From: Pseudoflavonifractor sp. 60
GTDB lineage: Bacteria; Bacillota; Clostridia; Oscillospirales; Oscillospiraceae
NCBI RefSeq assembly: GCF_009911645.1
Contig: NZ_QWKI01000104.1
Coordinates: forward strand, 1-51,080
Direction: 5' to 3'
Length of the DNA stretch: 51,080 nt
Shown piece by piece: positions 10,429-18,495 of this stretch (within the stretch, counting starts at the first letter, position 1; each line of letters starts with the position of its first letter). Made by a program: the position numbers and the translations under genes. The notes under the pieces were generated by a model. The model saw nothing but the letters and a program-made list of their open reading frames with translations. It was not told where the DNA came from and ran no database searches.

Positions 10429-10881
10429 ATGTCGGTACAATCCCAGGAAAAGAATATGCGCAAGCTGGCCGATTTGCTCAGCCACGACCTCAGCTACATC
10501 TGGGGCGAGCGGGAGAGTGGTCCCAATGGCGACAAAAAGGTGTTTCTGAACACCGGAAAGACATTCCTGCGGGCGTTGGCCAAGGACCTGGGCCTTCAGG
10601 AATACAACGTATCCGCCAACCCCGGCGGTATCGCTGTCTCCGGCGACTGCTCCCTTATCGGGATGTGGCATAGCAGCGGCATCTACGTCATGATTACCCA
10701 GGCCAGCTTTGGGCTGGAAGAACTGGTGCTGTATCGGGAGGCCCGGCACATTCGGGACTACTCCAGTAGCCGCAACCAGTTTTTGCCCCGGGACGTTTTA
10801 AAAACCATGTCCTACAGCAGACTGCTGAATGAGTTCCGCACGCTCCGGAAGGAGGGGAACGCCTATGAGCGGGCAGCCTGA
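10429..10881 (+). CDS. Unknown conserved-looking protein, first gene of DNA-metabolism cassette
   Basis: 150-residue cytoplasmic protein beginning MSVQSQEKNMRKLADLLSHD. ATG 10429 has a strong GAAGGAGG site; an in-frame ATG at 10390 lies in the loop of the upstream terminator and is unlikely. The sequence has a helical N-terminus, a middle of mixed strands (VSANPGGIAVSGDCSLIGMW) and a charged C-terminal helix (LLNEFRTLRKEG). I do not recognise the family. Its last 17 bases overlap the start of the methyltransferase gene, so the two are translationally coupled. A role tied to the methyltransferase or to element replication is only an inference from position. Confidence 0.7.
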   Translation: MSVQSQEKNMRKLADLLSHDLSYIWGERESGPNGDKKVFLNTGKTFLRALAKDLGLQEYNVSANPGGIAVSGDCSLIGMWHSSGIYVMITQASFGLEELVLYREARHIRDYSSSRNQFLPRDVLKTMSYSRLLNEFRTLRKEGNAYERAA

Positions 10882-12262
10882 GCGGTGCTACGCGGTGGAG
10901 GAGCTGAAATCCCTGCAAAGCTCCATCGCTGATTTGACGCAGAGAATGGTAATCCAGCGAGCCAGGGTGGAGAAGTACAAGGACACCGACCTGGCCGCCG
11001 CCCGGGACAATTTCTCCCTGCTGCAAGCCACCCGGCGGAATCTGGTTCGGGCGATTAACAGCGCCCGACTCCCGCTGATGGAAACGGAGGAATACCAGAC
11101 CGCAAAGATGGCAGCTATACTCCAGGCGGGCCTGCTTCGGTTTGACCTGATGAGCAATGTCTACCGCCCCGTCTACGACGCCATCCAGGATTTCATCAAG
11201 AAATTTCCCGTGGATGGGACCACCAACGCGGCGGTGATCGGCCGGCTGATGAACAATGTCAGGCTGGGCTACTACCCCACCGACCCAGACAACATCTCCC
11301 TCATTCTGCGGGGCATCCAGTTCCCGGAGGAGGTGACCACCAATTTGTTAGACCCCTGCTGTGGCTGTGGGAAAGCCCTGCGGCAGCTCGCTCAAGGGAA
11401 TCACTGCTACGCCTACGGGGTAGAGCTGGACGAAAGCCGGGCTGAGGAGGCCCAGACCCGCCTGCATCGGGTGGGCTTCGGCAGCTTCTTTTTCAGCCAG
11501 ATCAGCCATGAGGCCTTCCATCTGCTGTTCCTCAACCCGCCCTATCTGTCCGTCCTCAATGAGAGCGGCAGTCGGGCCCGGCATGAGAAGCGGTTCCTGA
11601 TCGAAAGCCTCCCCCACCTGATGTACGGCGGCCTGCTGGTCTATGTCATTCCCTACTACCGGCTTACCCCGGATATCTGCCGGGTGCTGGTGGACAACTT
11701 TGAGGGCCTGACCGTCTGGCGGTTCACCGATGGCGAGTTTAAGAAATTCAAGCAGATCGCCGTCATGGGCCTGCGCAAGCGCCGGGCGGACGTGCCGGAG
11801 AATACCTTGTGGCTGGAGAAGTACACCGTTGACCCCGCCAAAATTCCCAGCCTGACGGAGCTTCCAGAGGGCCAGTATCCCCTCCCGGCCCAGCCGCTGG
11901 AGGTGAAGACCTTCAAAGGCGAGAGGTTCAACGAGAAAGAACTGGAGCGGCAGCTGCGTCATTGTGACAGCTTCGCCCAGCTTATGGCCCGCAGCGAACT
12001 GGACAAGGGAGTGAAGCGTCCGCTTCTGCCCTTGTCCATCAGCCAGATTGGGCTGATTGGCGGCTCAGGGATGATAAACGGGCTGATCCAGTGCGACACG
12101 CCCCATATCATCAAGGGCCGGATCATCAAGGTGACCCGAACGGAAAGTGAGGACCGGTATGCCTCCAACGGGAAACATATCGGTTCCGAGATTCACGAGA
12201 CCATTTCCAACAAAATGATTTTCAACGTCCTGACCCCGCATGGGTTCCGGGCGTTGACCTGA
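10865..12262 (+). CDS. DNA N6-adenine methyltransferase-like protein (DUF6094-like)
   Basis: 465-residue SAM-dependent methyltransferase. A helical N-terminal domain of about 150 residues is followed by a class I fold: motif I as DPCCGCGKAL (Asp163 on) and catalytic motif IV as NPPY (from Asn224), the signature of amino-methylating DNA enzymes. The remainder (YYRLTPDICRVLVDNFEGL, FKKFKQIAVMGL) resembles the DUF6094 group. No restriction endonuclease gene lies beside it, so it is an orphan methyltransferase that could protect the element against host restriction or mark its replication origin. Start ATG 10865 with GGAGGGG upstream; it overlaps the previous gene. The target specificity cannot be read from the sequence. 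Confidence 0.8.
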   Translation: MSGQPERCYAVEELKSLQSSIADLTQRMVIQRARVEKYKDTDLAAARDNFSLLQATRRNLVRAINSARLPLMETEEYQTAKMAAILQAGLLRFDLMSNVYRPVYDAIQDFIKKFPVDGTTNAAVIGRLMNNVRLGYYPTDPDNISLILRGIQFPEEVTTNLLDPCCGCGKALRQLAQGNHCYAYGVELDESRAEEAQTRLHRVGFGSFFFSQISHEAFHLLFLNPPYLSVLNESGSRARHEKRFLIESLPHLMYGGLLVYVIPYYRLTPDICRVLVDNFEGLTVWRFTDGEFKKFKQIAVMGLRKRRADVPENTLWLEKYTVDPAKIPSLTELPEGQYPLPAQPLEVKTFKGERFNEKELERQLRHCDSFAQLMARSELDKGVKRPLLPLSISQIGLIGGSGMINGLIQCDTPHIIKGRIIKVTRTESEDRYASNGKHIGSEIHETISNKMIFNVLTPHGFRALT

Positions 12263-12274
12263 AGGAGAATCATA

Positions 12275-12559
12275 ATGAAATTTCCAACGATTTCTGTCCC
12301 CTTTGCCCTGGGACAGACAGTAGCGACACCCCATGTGCTGAAGGTAGTCCCAAAGGCAGAAATTTTCGCTGCCCTCCAGAGACACCAGAACTGTGACTGG
12401 GGCGATGTGTGTCCGCAGGACAAGTGGGTCAACGACAGAGCGGTGAAGGGCGGCGAGCGCCTGCTTTCCGTCTACTACAGCAAGGACGGCGTAAAATTCT
12501 GGATCATCACCGAATGGGACCGGTCGGCCACTACTGTGCTGCTGCCGGAGGATTATTAA
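12275..12559 (+). CDS. Small conserved element protein, function unknown
   Basis: 94 residues from ATG 12275 behind AAGGAGAA, 12 bases after the methyltransferase gene. The core (HQNCDWGDVCPQDKWVNDRA ... LLSVYYSKDG ... FWIITEWDRSATTVLLPEDY) matches small proteins I recall from plasmids and integrative elements, sometimes labelled plasmid-related protein. It has several aromatic residues and a strand-rich C-terminus but no catalytic motif or membrane segment. The consistent linkage to the upstream methyltransferase suggests a partner or regulator role, which is inference. Confidence 0.7.
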   Translation: MKFPTISVPFALGQTVATPHVLKVVPKAEIFAALQRHQNCDWGDVCPQDKWVNDRAVKGGERLLSVYYSKDGVKFWIITEWDRSATTVLLPEDY

Positions 12560-12570
12560 AGGAGAGTGCT

Positions 12571-13122
12571 ATGAAATTCAATTATCTGGCGGTCATTGTA
12601 CCTAGAAAATGGCTGCCCCAAAACACAGAGCAGACCCGCAAACAGGCGTGGGCCGCAGTCACCCAGCTGCTGCTTCCTGATCTGGGGAAATTTTATTCCC
12701 GCTTTTATCCGGCCAGCCAGCCCTGGGGACAGGACATTTCAGCCCCCTACAGCGTTGTGCTGGGATGGGAGGACCCGGTGGCCTTTCTCAACCTATTCCA
12801 CCAGGCGAAGAAGAAGCAGGAGGAAGCCATCGCTTATCACTCGATGGGGATGCTGAACAATATCAATTTAGACCAGACGGAGCGAATCGGGAAGGCCTTG
12901 GTCTGCCACGTCACAGCTGACGGGAGCAATGAAGCGCTTCAAGCTCACTCCATCTGGCACCTGGCCGTGATGGAAGGAGCATTCCTGCCGGACTGCGGAC
13001 TCTACTACCTGGAGCAGAAACGGGCGGTCCTCTCTCCGGAACAGGAGAAGGCCGTATCTGCCTGCCCTGGCGACTACGCCCTGTGCGCGGTCACGCTGGA
13101 GCTGGAGGAGGATACGCCATGA
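12571..13122 (+). CDS. Unknown protein of the DNA-metabolism cassette
   Basis: 183-residue soluble protein, start ATG 12571 behind AAAGGAGAG, 11 bases after the preceding stop. It opens with MKFNYLAVIVPRKWLP and has motifs such as YSVVLGWEDPVAFLNLFHQA and an acidic C-terminus. No known catalytic motif or family is recognised. The stop codon overlaps the ATG of the next gene (ATGA), so translation is coupled. Its place among methyltransferase, annealase and ATPase genes suggests a role in element DNA processing, but nothing in the sequence proves this. Confidence 0.65.
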   Translation: MKFNYLAVIVPRKWLPQNTEQTRKQAWAAVTQLLLPDLGKFYSRFYPASQPWGQDISAPYSVVLGWEDPVAFLNLFHQAKKKQEEAIAYHSMGMLNNINLDQTERIGKALVCHVTADGSNEALQAHSIWHLAVMEGAFLPDCGLYYLEQKRAVLSPEQEKAVSACPGDYALCAVTLELEEDTP

Positions 13123-13412
13123 AACTGGATTTGAAGCTGCTGTCTATGCGGTTTTCTCAGACAAAGGATGAGCCGCCGGCTCCTACTGAGGGCGTGAATC
13201 CATATCTGCTGGAAAAAATTCTCCTGCCCTGCATGAACGGCGAGTCTATTCTGCTGCGGGACATCAACTACAGCGCTTTCGATGTGGAAGATATTGAACC
13301 GCTTGCGGAATATCATGATGAACTTGCACAGGCTCGCTATAAGCTGGAGCAACTGACAAAAACTGTCCGGAATCTGCCACCGGCAGCCAAAAAGTCCCGT
13401 ACATTTTGCTGA
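13119..13412 (+). CDS. Small unknown protein of the DNA-metabolism cassette
   Basis: 97 residues from ATG 13119, overlapping the preceding stop by four bases (ATGA) and using GGAGGAGG within the upstream gene. The N-terminus is basic (MKLDLKLLSMRF), the middle reads LLEKILLPCMNGESILLRDI, and the C-terminal part is a predicted helix (LAQARYKLEQLTKTVRNL) ending KKSRTFC. I considered a ubiquitin-like partner for the E2-like protein downstream, but the sequence shows no beta-grasp pattern and no terminal Gly. Family unknown. Confidence 0.6.
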   Translation: MKLDLKLLSMRFSQTKDEPPAPTEGVNPYLLEKILLPCMNGESILLRDINYSAFDVEDIEPLAEYHDELAQARYKLEQLTKTVRNLPPAAKKSRTFC

Positions 13413-13421
13413 GGTGCTGTT

Positions 13422-13996
13422 ATGCAGGAATTGAATCACACATTTTTTTCAGTACTCCGGCTGGCAAAAATATTTTTTGACAGCGATGTACCAGATAAAG
13501 CAAAAAATGATATTGGAATATGGGAGTTAGATGAAGACAGCTGCTATGCGCTGGGGTTGGAAGCCTCGGAATGGATCTTTCAGAATACCGCCCACTACTA
13601 CAATGAGAGAAAAGACGTTGACACCTGGCTGTTTGCCGACCCGATCATTGACCGGTTTTGCCGGTTGTGCCAGGAATATGAGCGGGACAAAGGGATTACT
13701 GAGGAAAAAACCCGTACCGAAGTACTATTGAACGAACCATCCATGAAAACTTCCGTTTTGACAGCTACAGCTATGGTTATGACTGGCGTCTGTCCCTCGC
13801 AGAGCGCGGGCGCAAGTGCATCCTTCTGTTCACAGGCGAAGAATTTTACAGCCATGAGGCTGTTCCGGAAGGACTTTTGGAAATTCGCTACACCCTTCTG
13901 TCGCTCAACCAGAAGATGGAAGCGGAATTAAACCAGGAGACCAGAATCATACCGCTGTCCCTGGTGACGGCGGCGCAGCGGAAGGAGGCGGCGTAA
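13422..13996 (+). pseudogene. Frameshifted gene of unknown function
   Basis: The frame opened at ATG 13422 (MQELNHTFFSVLRL) gives sensible protein to about 13703, but after the run of six A at 13705-13710 it degenerates into low-complexity residues until 13931. The -1 frame, open from 13703, continues with credible protein (FRFDSYSYGYDWRLSLAERG, then FTGEEFYSHEAVPEGLLEIR) and stops at TAA 13994-13996, overlapping the ATG of the next gene by one base, as expected in this tightly packed operon. The original product was therefore about 190 residues. The cause is a one-base indel in the A tract or, less likely, slippage. The family is not recognised; the C-terminal half is strand-rich. Confidence 0.75.
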
Positions 13997-14670
13997 TGCC
14001 CAAGGATTTTGATATGATCATCCGCATAAACACAGACCGGGCGGAAGTTGAGGTGGAACAGCACAGCAAAAAGGGTGTGGTCACCTGGAAGAACATCTCC
14101 CCGCAGTCACTTTCCGACTGCATCCTGACCAGCCGGGTGGACGATGAGCGCCATCCCACCGGCCTGCTGCCCGAGGGCTGCATCGCCGTGGTGCTGGAGA
14201 AGAAATGGGCCTATTACTACATCCGGTATCCGGAGCTGTACGCGGACTTCTCCTATTTTGGGACGGAGTACCCCCATTTTCCTATCCCCCGGCTGGTATT
14301 TCGCTTCAAATATCTGCTGCATGAGCACAAGGTAACAGAAGCCTGTCTGTGCGTGGTCAAGGATGAGCGGCTGACGCAGGATACCCCAACCTACCGGTAT
14401 CCCTTTTCCAACGTACATGGAAATCAAAGCATCTGCCTGGGGAACAACGCCCTGCCGGTCTACAAGGACCCGGCCCGGCTCCACACCCTGGCGGCCTACA
14501 TCCTGCGAATGCCCAACAACGATGACCTGTACTCCGAGCAGAACAACCGGCTCCATGCCGGATTCCGCGACCTGCTGGAGCAGATGAAGAACAAGACGCC
14601 CGCTCACTACTACACTGACGTTCTGGTGAAGGATGGGAAAACCTTAAAAGATTTTTTGACGAGGAGGTAA
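13996..14670 (+). CDS. Prokaryotic E2-like protein, family D (PRTRC protein B type)
   Basis: 224-residue protein resembling the Prok-E2_D family (PF14460), the ubiquitin-conjugating-enzyme-like fold found as protein B of PRTRC plasmid cassettes. Matching features are the central PIPRLVFRF strand, DTPTYRYPFSNVHG, and SICLG with Cys147 at the place of the catalytic cysteine. In the best-known contexts this protein accompanies a ThiF-type E1, a JAB peptidase and a ubiquitin-like protein; none of these is visible here, so it may act alone or with partners among the unknown genes. Start ATG 13996 overlaps the upstream TAA and uses GAAGGAGG. It precedes the Rad52-like gene by four bases, tying it to recombination functions. 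The family call is from motif memory. Confidence 0.68.
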   Translation: MPKDFDMIIRINTDRAEVEVEQHSKKGVVTWKNISPQSLSDCILTSRVDDERHPTGLLPEGCIAVVLEKKWAYYYIRYPELYADFSYFGTEYPHFPIPRLVFRFKYLLHEHKVTEACLCVVKDERLTQDTPTYRYPFSNVHGNQSICLGNNALPVYKDPARLHTLAAYILRMPNNDDLYSEQNNRLHAGFRDLLEQMKNKTPAHYYTDVLVKDGKTLKDFLTRR

Positions 14671-14674
14671 TTTG

Positions 14675-15553
14675 ATGGAACAGAAAGACGCGAGAACCAT
14701 CCAGCGGGAGCTGGCCAGACCCTTCGCTCCGGAGGATCTGGAGTGGCGGCTGCAAAAGACCCTGGAGGACAAACTCCGAGGGATTGCTGTCCCCTACGTG
14801 ACCAACCGGGCCATCCAGGCCCGGCTGGACGACGTGGTGGGCCCGGACGGCTGGTACAACGAGTACAAGCCCTGGCACAGGGCTGGGCAGAAGGATTCCC
14901 AGCTTTGCGGCATCTCCATCTATTTTCCCGAGCGGGGCTTCATCACCAAGTGGGATGGCGCCGAGGACTCGGACATCGAGCCGGTCAAGGGCGGCCTGTC
15001 CGACAGCATGAAGCGGGCCGCTGTCCAGTGGGGGATTGGCGGCCGGGTGCTTTACAGCATGGACACCGTCTGGGTGGACATTGAGAAGCTGGGCAGAAGC
15101 TGGATCATCAAAAAGTCCGAGCGTGCCAAGCTGGATAAAGCCTACACAGACACTTTGAGCAAGATGAAGTTGACGCCCGCCCCTGCCGGCGGGGTGCAAT
15201 CCACCCTGACCCCCAAGCAGACGAAGGAGGCTCCCGCGCCTGCGCCGGCAGCCGGCCAGCAGGCCACACCCCCACCGGTCCAGCCCCTTCCCCGGTCCAA
15301 GACGGACAGTAAAGCGGGTATCTACACCGTGATCGCGGCCCGGCTGGAAAACCGCCCCAACAGCACGACCCATGCGCTGTTGGAAGGGCCGGATAAAAAG
15401 CAGATCCATGCCTTCGCCATCGGCGAGCGGTCGGAGCTGGTCGCCGGCACACAGCTGACCGGCGTCAAGCTGGAGCTGCAAAAGCAGGATACCGTGGTGT
15501 TCTACATCCTGCGGGACTACCGGATTGTGGCCCACCAGAATCAGGCGGCGTAA
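14675..15553 (+). CDS. Rad52/DdrA-like single-strand annealing protein
   Basis: 292-residue DNA annealing protein. Residues about 10-130 carry the Rad52/Rad22 pattern: helix ending RGIAVPYVTNRAIQARLDDV, VGPDGWYNEY, GISIYFP strand and the diagnostic SDSMKRAAVQWGIGGRVLY. A proline/alanine linker (about 165-215) leads to a second small domain (IYTVIAARLENRPN, VFYILRDYRIV), perhaps an OB-like module. Such proteins anneal SSB-coated single strands during element or phage replication and recombination. ATG 14675 is chosen with GAGGAGG at 14661-14667; a TTG three bases earlier is less likely. It is followed 11 bases later by a Rad50-like ATPase gene, a natural functional pair. Confidence 0.85.
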   Translation: MEQKDARTIQRELARPFAPEDLEWRLQKTLEDKLRGIAVPYVTNRAIQARLDDVVGPDGWYNEYKPWHRAGQKDSQLCGISIYFPERGFITKWDGAEDSDIEPVKGGLSDSMKRAAVQWGIGGRVLYSMDTVWVDIEKLGRSWIIKKSERAKLDKAYTDTLSKMKLTPAPAGGVQSTLTPKQTKEAPAPAPAAGQQATPPPVQPLPRSKTDSKAGIYTVIAARLENRPNSTTHALLEGPDKKQIHAFAIGERSELVAGTQLTGVKLELQKQDTVVFYILRDYRIVAHQNQAA

Positions 15554-15564
15554 AGGAGGACGCT

Positions 15565-17391
15565 ATGAAAAAGATAGAGCGGTTTCAGATCACCGGCATG
15601 ACCATCTCCGGCTTCAAGTGCTATCAGGCGCCTACCATTCTTGACTTCGGCCCTCAGACCGCCATCACCGGCGGCAACGGCCTGGGCAAAACCAGCATCG
15701 CCGACGCCATCGCCTTCGCCGTTACCGGCCAGCCCTTTTTCGGGGAGCGCGGCATCGACAAGCTGCACAACGAGGTCCAGCCCGAGGTCTCCGTCTCCCT
15801 CCGATTTTTGGATGAGACGGGCGCGCCCCATGAGCTGACCCGGACCCGCAAAAAAAACCGCATGACCATCCACTATGACCGCTATGAGATTCGCCAGATG
15901 GACCTGACGGATATGTTCGGCGAGCGGGATGTGTTCCTGTCCATCTTCAACCCCCTCTATTTTATTGAGGAGCTGGGGGATGAGGGCAAAAACCTGCTGG
16001 AGATGTACCTGCCTATGATTCCTCACGAAACCGTGATGGGACAGCTTTCCGACGGCGTTCAGGCTGCCTTGGAGGGTGTGGAGATTCCCTCTCCCGACGC
16101 TGTTCTGAAAAACAGGCGGGAGGAAATTCGGAAGCTGGAGGAGCACATAATCTACCTCCAGGGCCAGAAGGACCAGGCTGTTACCCAGGCTGAGGCCCAG
16201 CGGCAGTCCGCTGCCGCTCTGACGGAGCGTTACAGTCAGCTTGACAGCGAACTGAAAGCCCTGGAGGGCAAGCGCTTTGCCGAACTGGACCGCGCCCGGA
16301 TGGAGTCTGATTTGGTTGCGCTGAGTGCCCGATACAACGAAGCGGCCCAGGGCAGCAGTACGGCCCAGATTGACGCTGACATTCTGGCTCTGAGCCAGAA
16401 ACAGGCCCAGCGCCGGGCACAGCAGTATCAGCCCAAGTTCACTCAGGAGATCGCCCAGGCCAACGCCAGGGTCCAGGAGCTGGGCAAACAGTACCAGCGG
16501 GAAAACCAGATTTTGAAGGCCTTTGTTCCCGGTATCTCCTGCCCCACCTGCCGCCGGCCGGTAACGGAAGAAAACCTGCCCGAGGTGCAGGTGGCAATCC
16601 AGACGGCTATCAACCATATTGTTGCCAATGGCCGGAGCCAGCGGATTCAGGTGGCGCAGCTACAGGAACAGGAGGCCAAGGACCAGGCGGTTTTTGACCA
16701 GTTCCAGGCGGAGGACATCATCAAGATGCAGGATGAGATCGACACACTCACCAAGCGGCGGGACAAGCTGACAGCAGACGGACAGACGGACAATCTGAGA
16801 GAACAGATTCAGCGGTTGTCCGCCAGCCTGGAGTACGGCAATCTGTCACAGCAGGAATATGACCGCCTGTTGGCCTGCAAGGATGAGCTTCAGCGGTGCG
16901 CGGCGGAGTTGGCCGCGGCCCGGAAGGCCGTTGAGCGGGAACAGCCCGACTTTGACAGCCAGATCACCCAGGCCCAGCAGAAGGTCAAGGCTTTGAAGGT
17001 TCTGATCTCCAACGTGGTCATCTACGCCAGAAAGCGGGCGGAGCTCACCTTTGAGGCCCTGAAGATGAACAGGGTGGCCATCTCGCTGTACGACGTGATG
17101 AAGACCAGCGGAGAGCAGAAGGCAGCTTTCAAGTTCACCTACAACGGCCGTCGGTATGACCGGCTGTCCCTGTCCGAGAAGATCCGGGCGGGGATGGAGG
17201 TGTCCGAGCTGGTGAAACGGCTGACCGGGCGCAACTATCCGGTTTTCGTGGACAACATGGAATCGGTGGACGACCTGGTCAACGTGCGGCCTACCGGGCA
17301 GGTCATCATGGCCAAGTGCGTCCACGGCGCGCCCCTGGAGGTACGGCCCCTGCGGCCCATTCCCACAGCAACAGAACAGCGGGCCGCTTAA
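15565..17391 (+). CDS. Rad50/SbcC-like AAA ATPase with zinc-hook motif
   Basis: 608-residue SMC-like ATPase. The N-terminal head starts with TISGFKCYQAPTILDFG and Walker A GGNGLGKTS (residues about 36-44). Long coiled-coil arms flank a central CPTC motif near residue 326, the hallmark of a Rad50-type zinc hook that joins two molecules. The C-terminal head has an LSLSEKIRAG signature-like helix and a degenerate Walker B region (YPVFVDNMES). No SbcD/Mre11-type nuclease gene is adjacent, which is unusual for a Rad50-like protein and suggests pairing with another cassette protein. Start ATG 15565 behind AAAGGAGGA. It probably handles DNA ends or single-stranded intermediates together with the Rad52-like annealase. 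Confidence 0.85.
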   Translation: MKKIERFQITGMTISGFKCYQAPTILDFGPQTAITGGNGLGKTSIADAIAFAVTGQPFFGERGIDKLHNEVQPEVSVSLRFLDETGAPHELTRTRKKNRMTIHYDRYEIRQMDLTDMFGERDVFLSIFNPLYFIEELGDEGKNLLEMYLPMIPHETVMGQLSDGVQAALEGVEIPSPDAVLKNRREEIRKLEEHIIYLQGQKDQAVTQAEAQRQSAAALTERYSQLDSELKALEGKRFAELDRARMESDLVALSARYNEAAQGSSTAQIDADILALSQKQAQRRAQQYQPKFTQEIAQANARVQELGKQYQRENQILKAFVPGISCPTCRRPVTEENLPEVQVAIQTAINHIVANGRSQRIQVAQLQEQEAKDQAVFDQFQAEDIIKMQDEIDTLTKRRDKLTADGQTDNLREQIQRLSASLEYGNLSQQEYDRLLACKDELQRCAAELAAARKAVEREQPDFDSQITQAQQKVKALKVLISNVVIYARKRAELTFEALKMNRVAISLYDVMKTSGEQKAAFKFTYNGRRYDRLSLSEKIRAGMEVSELVKRLTGRNYPVFVDNMESVDDLVNVRPTGQVIMAKCVHGAPLEVRPLRPIPTATEQRAA

Positions 17392-17416
17392 TTGTCAGAC
17401 GGAGGGGTGAAACCGC

Positions 17417-18481
17417 TTGGTCTATGAAAAAATCCCCATCGTGGACACGGCCAGGCGGTGCGGGCTTGTCCTCGACTCCCGGACGCTTCGGCGGCGGGAG
17501 GTCGAGGCGAGCTGCCCCTTCTGCGGTGACCACGGCAGGGGAAAGTACCATCTCAGCCTGAACACCGCCACCGACCAGTTCCGCTGCAACCTCTGCGGCG
17601 CACATGGCAACAGCGTCACGCTGTACGCCATGCTGAACGGGGTGAGCAACAAACAGGCGTATCAGGAGTTGGCAAGGGGGACAAATGTGTATCCTCTCCC
17701 CAAACAGCCTACTCCTCAAAACGCAGAAGCAGAGCGGCAGCCCGTTTCCCTGGAGGAACGGCACGCCGCCTATTCCACCTTGCTGAGCTATCTGACGCTT
17801 TTGGACAAGCATCGGGAAAATCTGCTGGAACGCGGATTGTCTGAGGATAGAATCCAGCGCAACGAGTACCGCAGTATGCCGGAGACGGAACAGGGCCGGC
17901 GGCTTCTCGCCTCCCTGCTCCGCTCCTGCGGATTTGATCTGCTGGGTGTGCCCGGTTTTCGTACCTACTACGGCGACTGGACGCTGTCCGGGCCAAACGG
18001 ATTTCTGATCCCGGTCCGGGATAAAAACGGCTTGATTCAGGGGCTGAAAATCCGCCTGGACGATACGGATGACCCAGGCAGGAAGTACCGCTGGCTCTCC
18101 AGCCGGGATATGACCAACGGTACCCGAAGCTATTCCTGGGTCCACGTCACCGGCGACACCGCCAGCAAACGGGCTTATCTGACGGAGGGGCCCCTCAAGG
18201 GTGACGTGGCCAGCTTTCTGGCCCATGACGCCCTGTTCGTGTGCATCGGCGGCGTCAATGCCCTGAACGGCCTGACCGATACCCTGCGCAGTCTCAACGT
18301 CACAGAGGTGGTGGAGGCGATGGACATGGATCAGAACACCAAGCCGGAGGTCCGGAAAGCCATCCAGGCTATGCGGAGGGAAGTCCAGGCAGTCAAGCGG
18401 TGGAAGTACACCAAATACACATGGGACCCGGCCTACAAGGGGGTGGACGACTACCTCCTCAGCCGGGTAGCAGCTATGTAG
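17417..18481 (+). CDS. CHC2 zinc-finger, primase-like protein
   Basis: 354-residue protein with a DnaG-type zinc ribbon near the N-terminus: Cys33-x2-Cys36 and Cys57-x2-Cys60 in CPFCGDHGRGKYHLS and FRCNLCGAHGNSVTLYAML. The C-terminal half (LIPVRDKNGLIQGLKIRLDD, YLTEGPLKGDVASFLA, VCIGGVNALNGL, EAMDMDQN) looks like a degenerate TOPRIM/DUF3854 region, in which acidic residues normally bind metal. It would prime or assist replication of the element. The start is TTG 17417, ten bases after GGAGGGG; an ATG at 17424 is out of frame. It ends 14 bases before the next gene. Full primase activity is uncertain because the TOPRIM motifs are weak. Confidence 0.78.
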   Translation: MVYEKIPIVDTARRCGLVLDSRTLRRREVEASCPFCGDHGRGKYHLSLNTATDQFRCNLCGAHGNSVTLYAMLNGVSNKQAYQELARGTNVYPLPKQPTPQNAEAERQPVSLEERHAAYSTLLSYLTLLDKHRENLLERGLSEDRIQRNEYRSMPETEQGRRLLASLLRSCGFDLLGVPGFRTYYGDWTLSGPNGFLIPVRDKNGLIQGLKIRLDDTDDPGRKYRWLSSRDMTNGTRSYSWVHVTGDTASKRAYLTEGPLKGDVASFLAHDALFVCIGGVNALNGLTDTLRSLNVTEVVEAMDMDQNTKPEVRKAIQAMRREVQAVKRWKYTKYTWDPAYKGVDDYLLSRVAAM

Positions 18482-18495
18482 AGAAAGGACATATT

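Noticed and set aside
13119-13412. Ubiquitin-like partner of the E2-like protein
   Set aside because: No beta-grasp pattern and no C-terminal Gly; ends KKSRTFC.
13705-13711. Programmed -1 frameshift at the A tract
   Set aside because: In the zero frame the codons are GAA AAA ACC, so the A-site tRNA would not re-pair well after slipping, and no strong downstream structure was evident. A simple indel is more likely.
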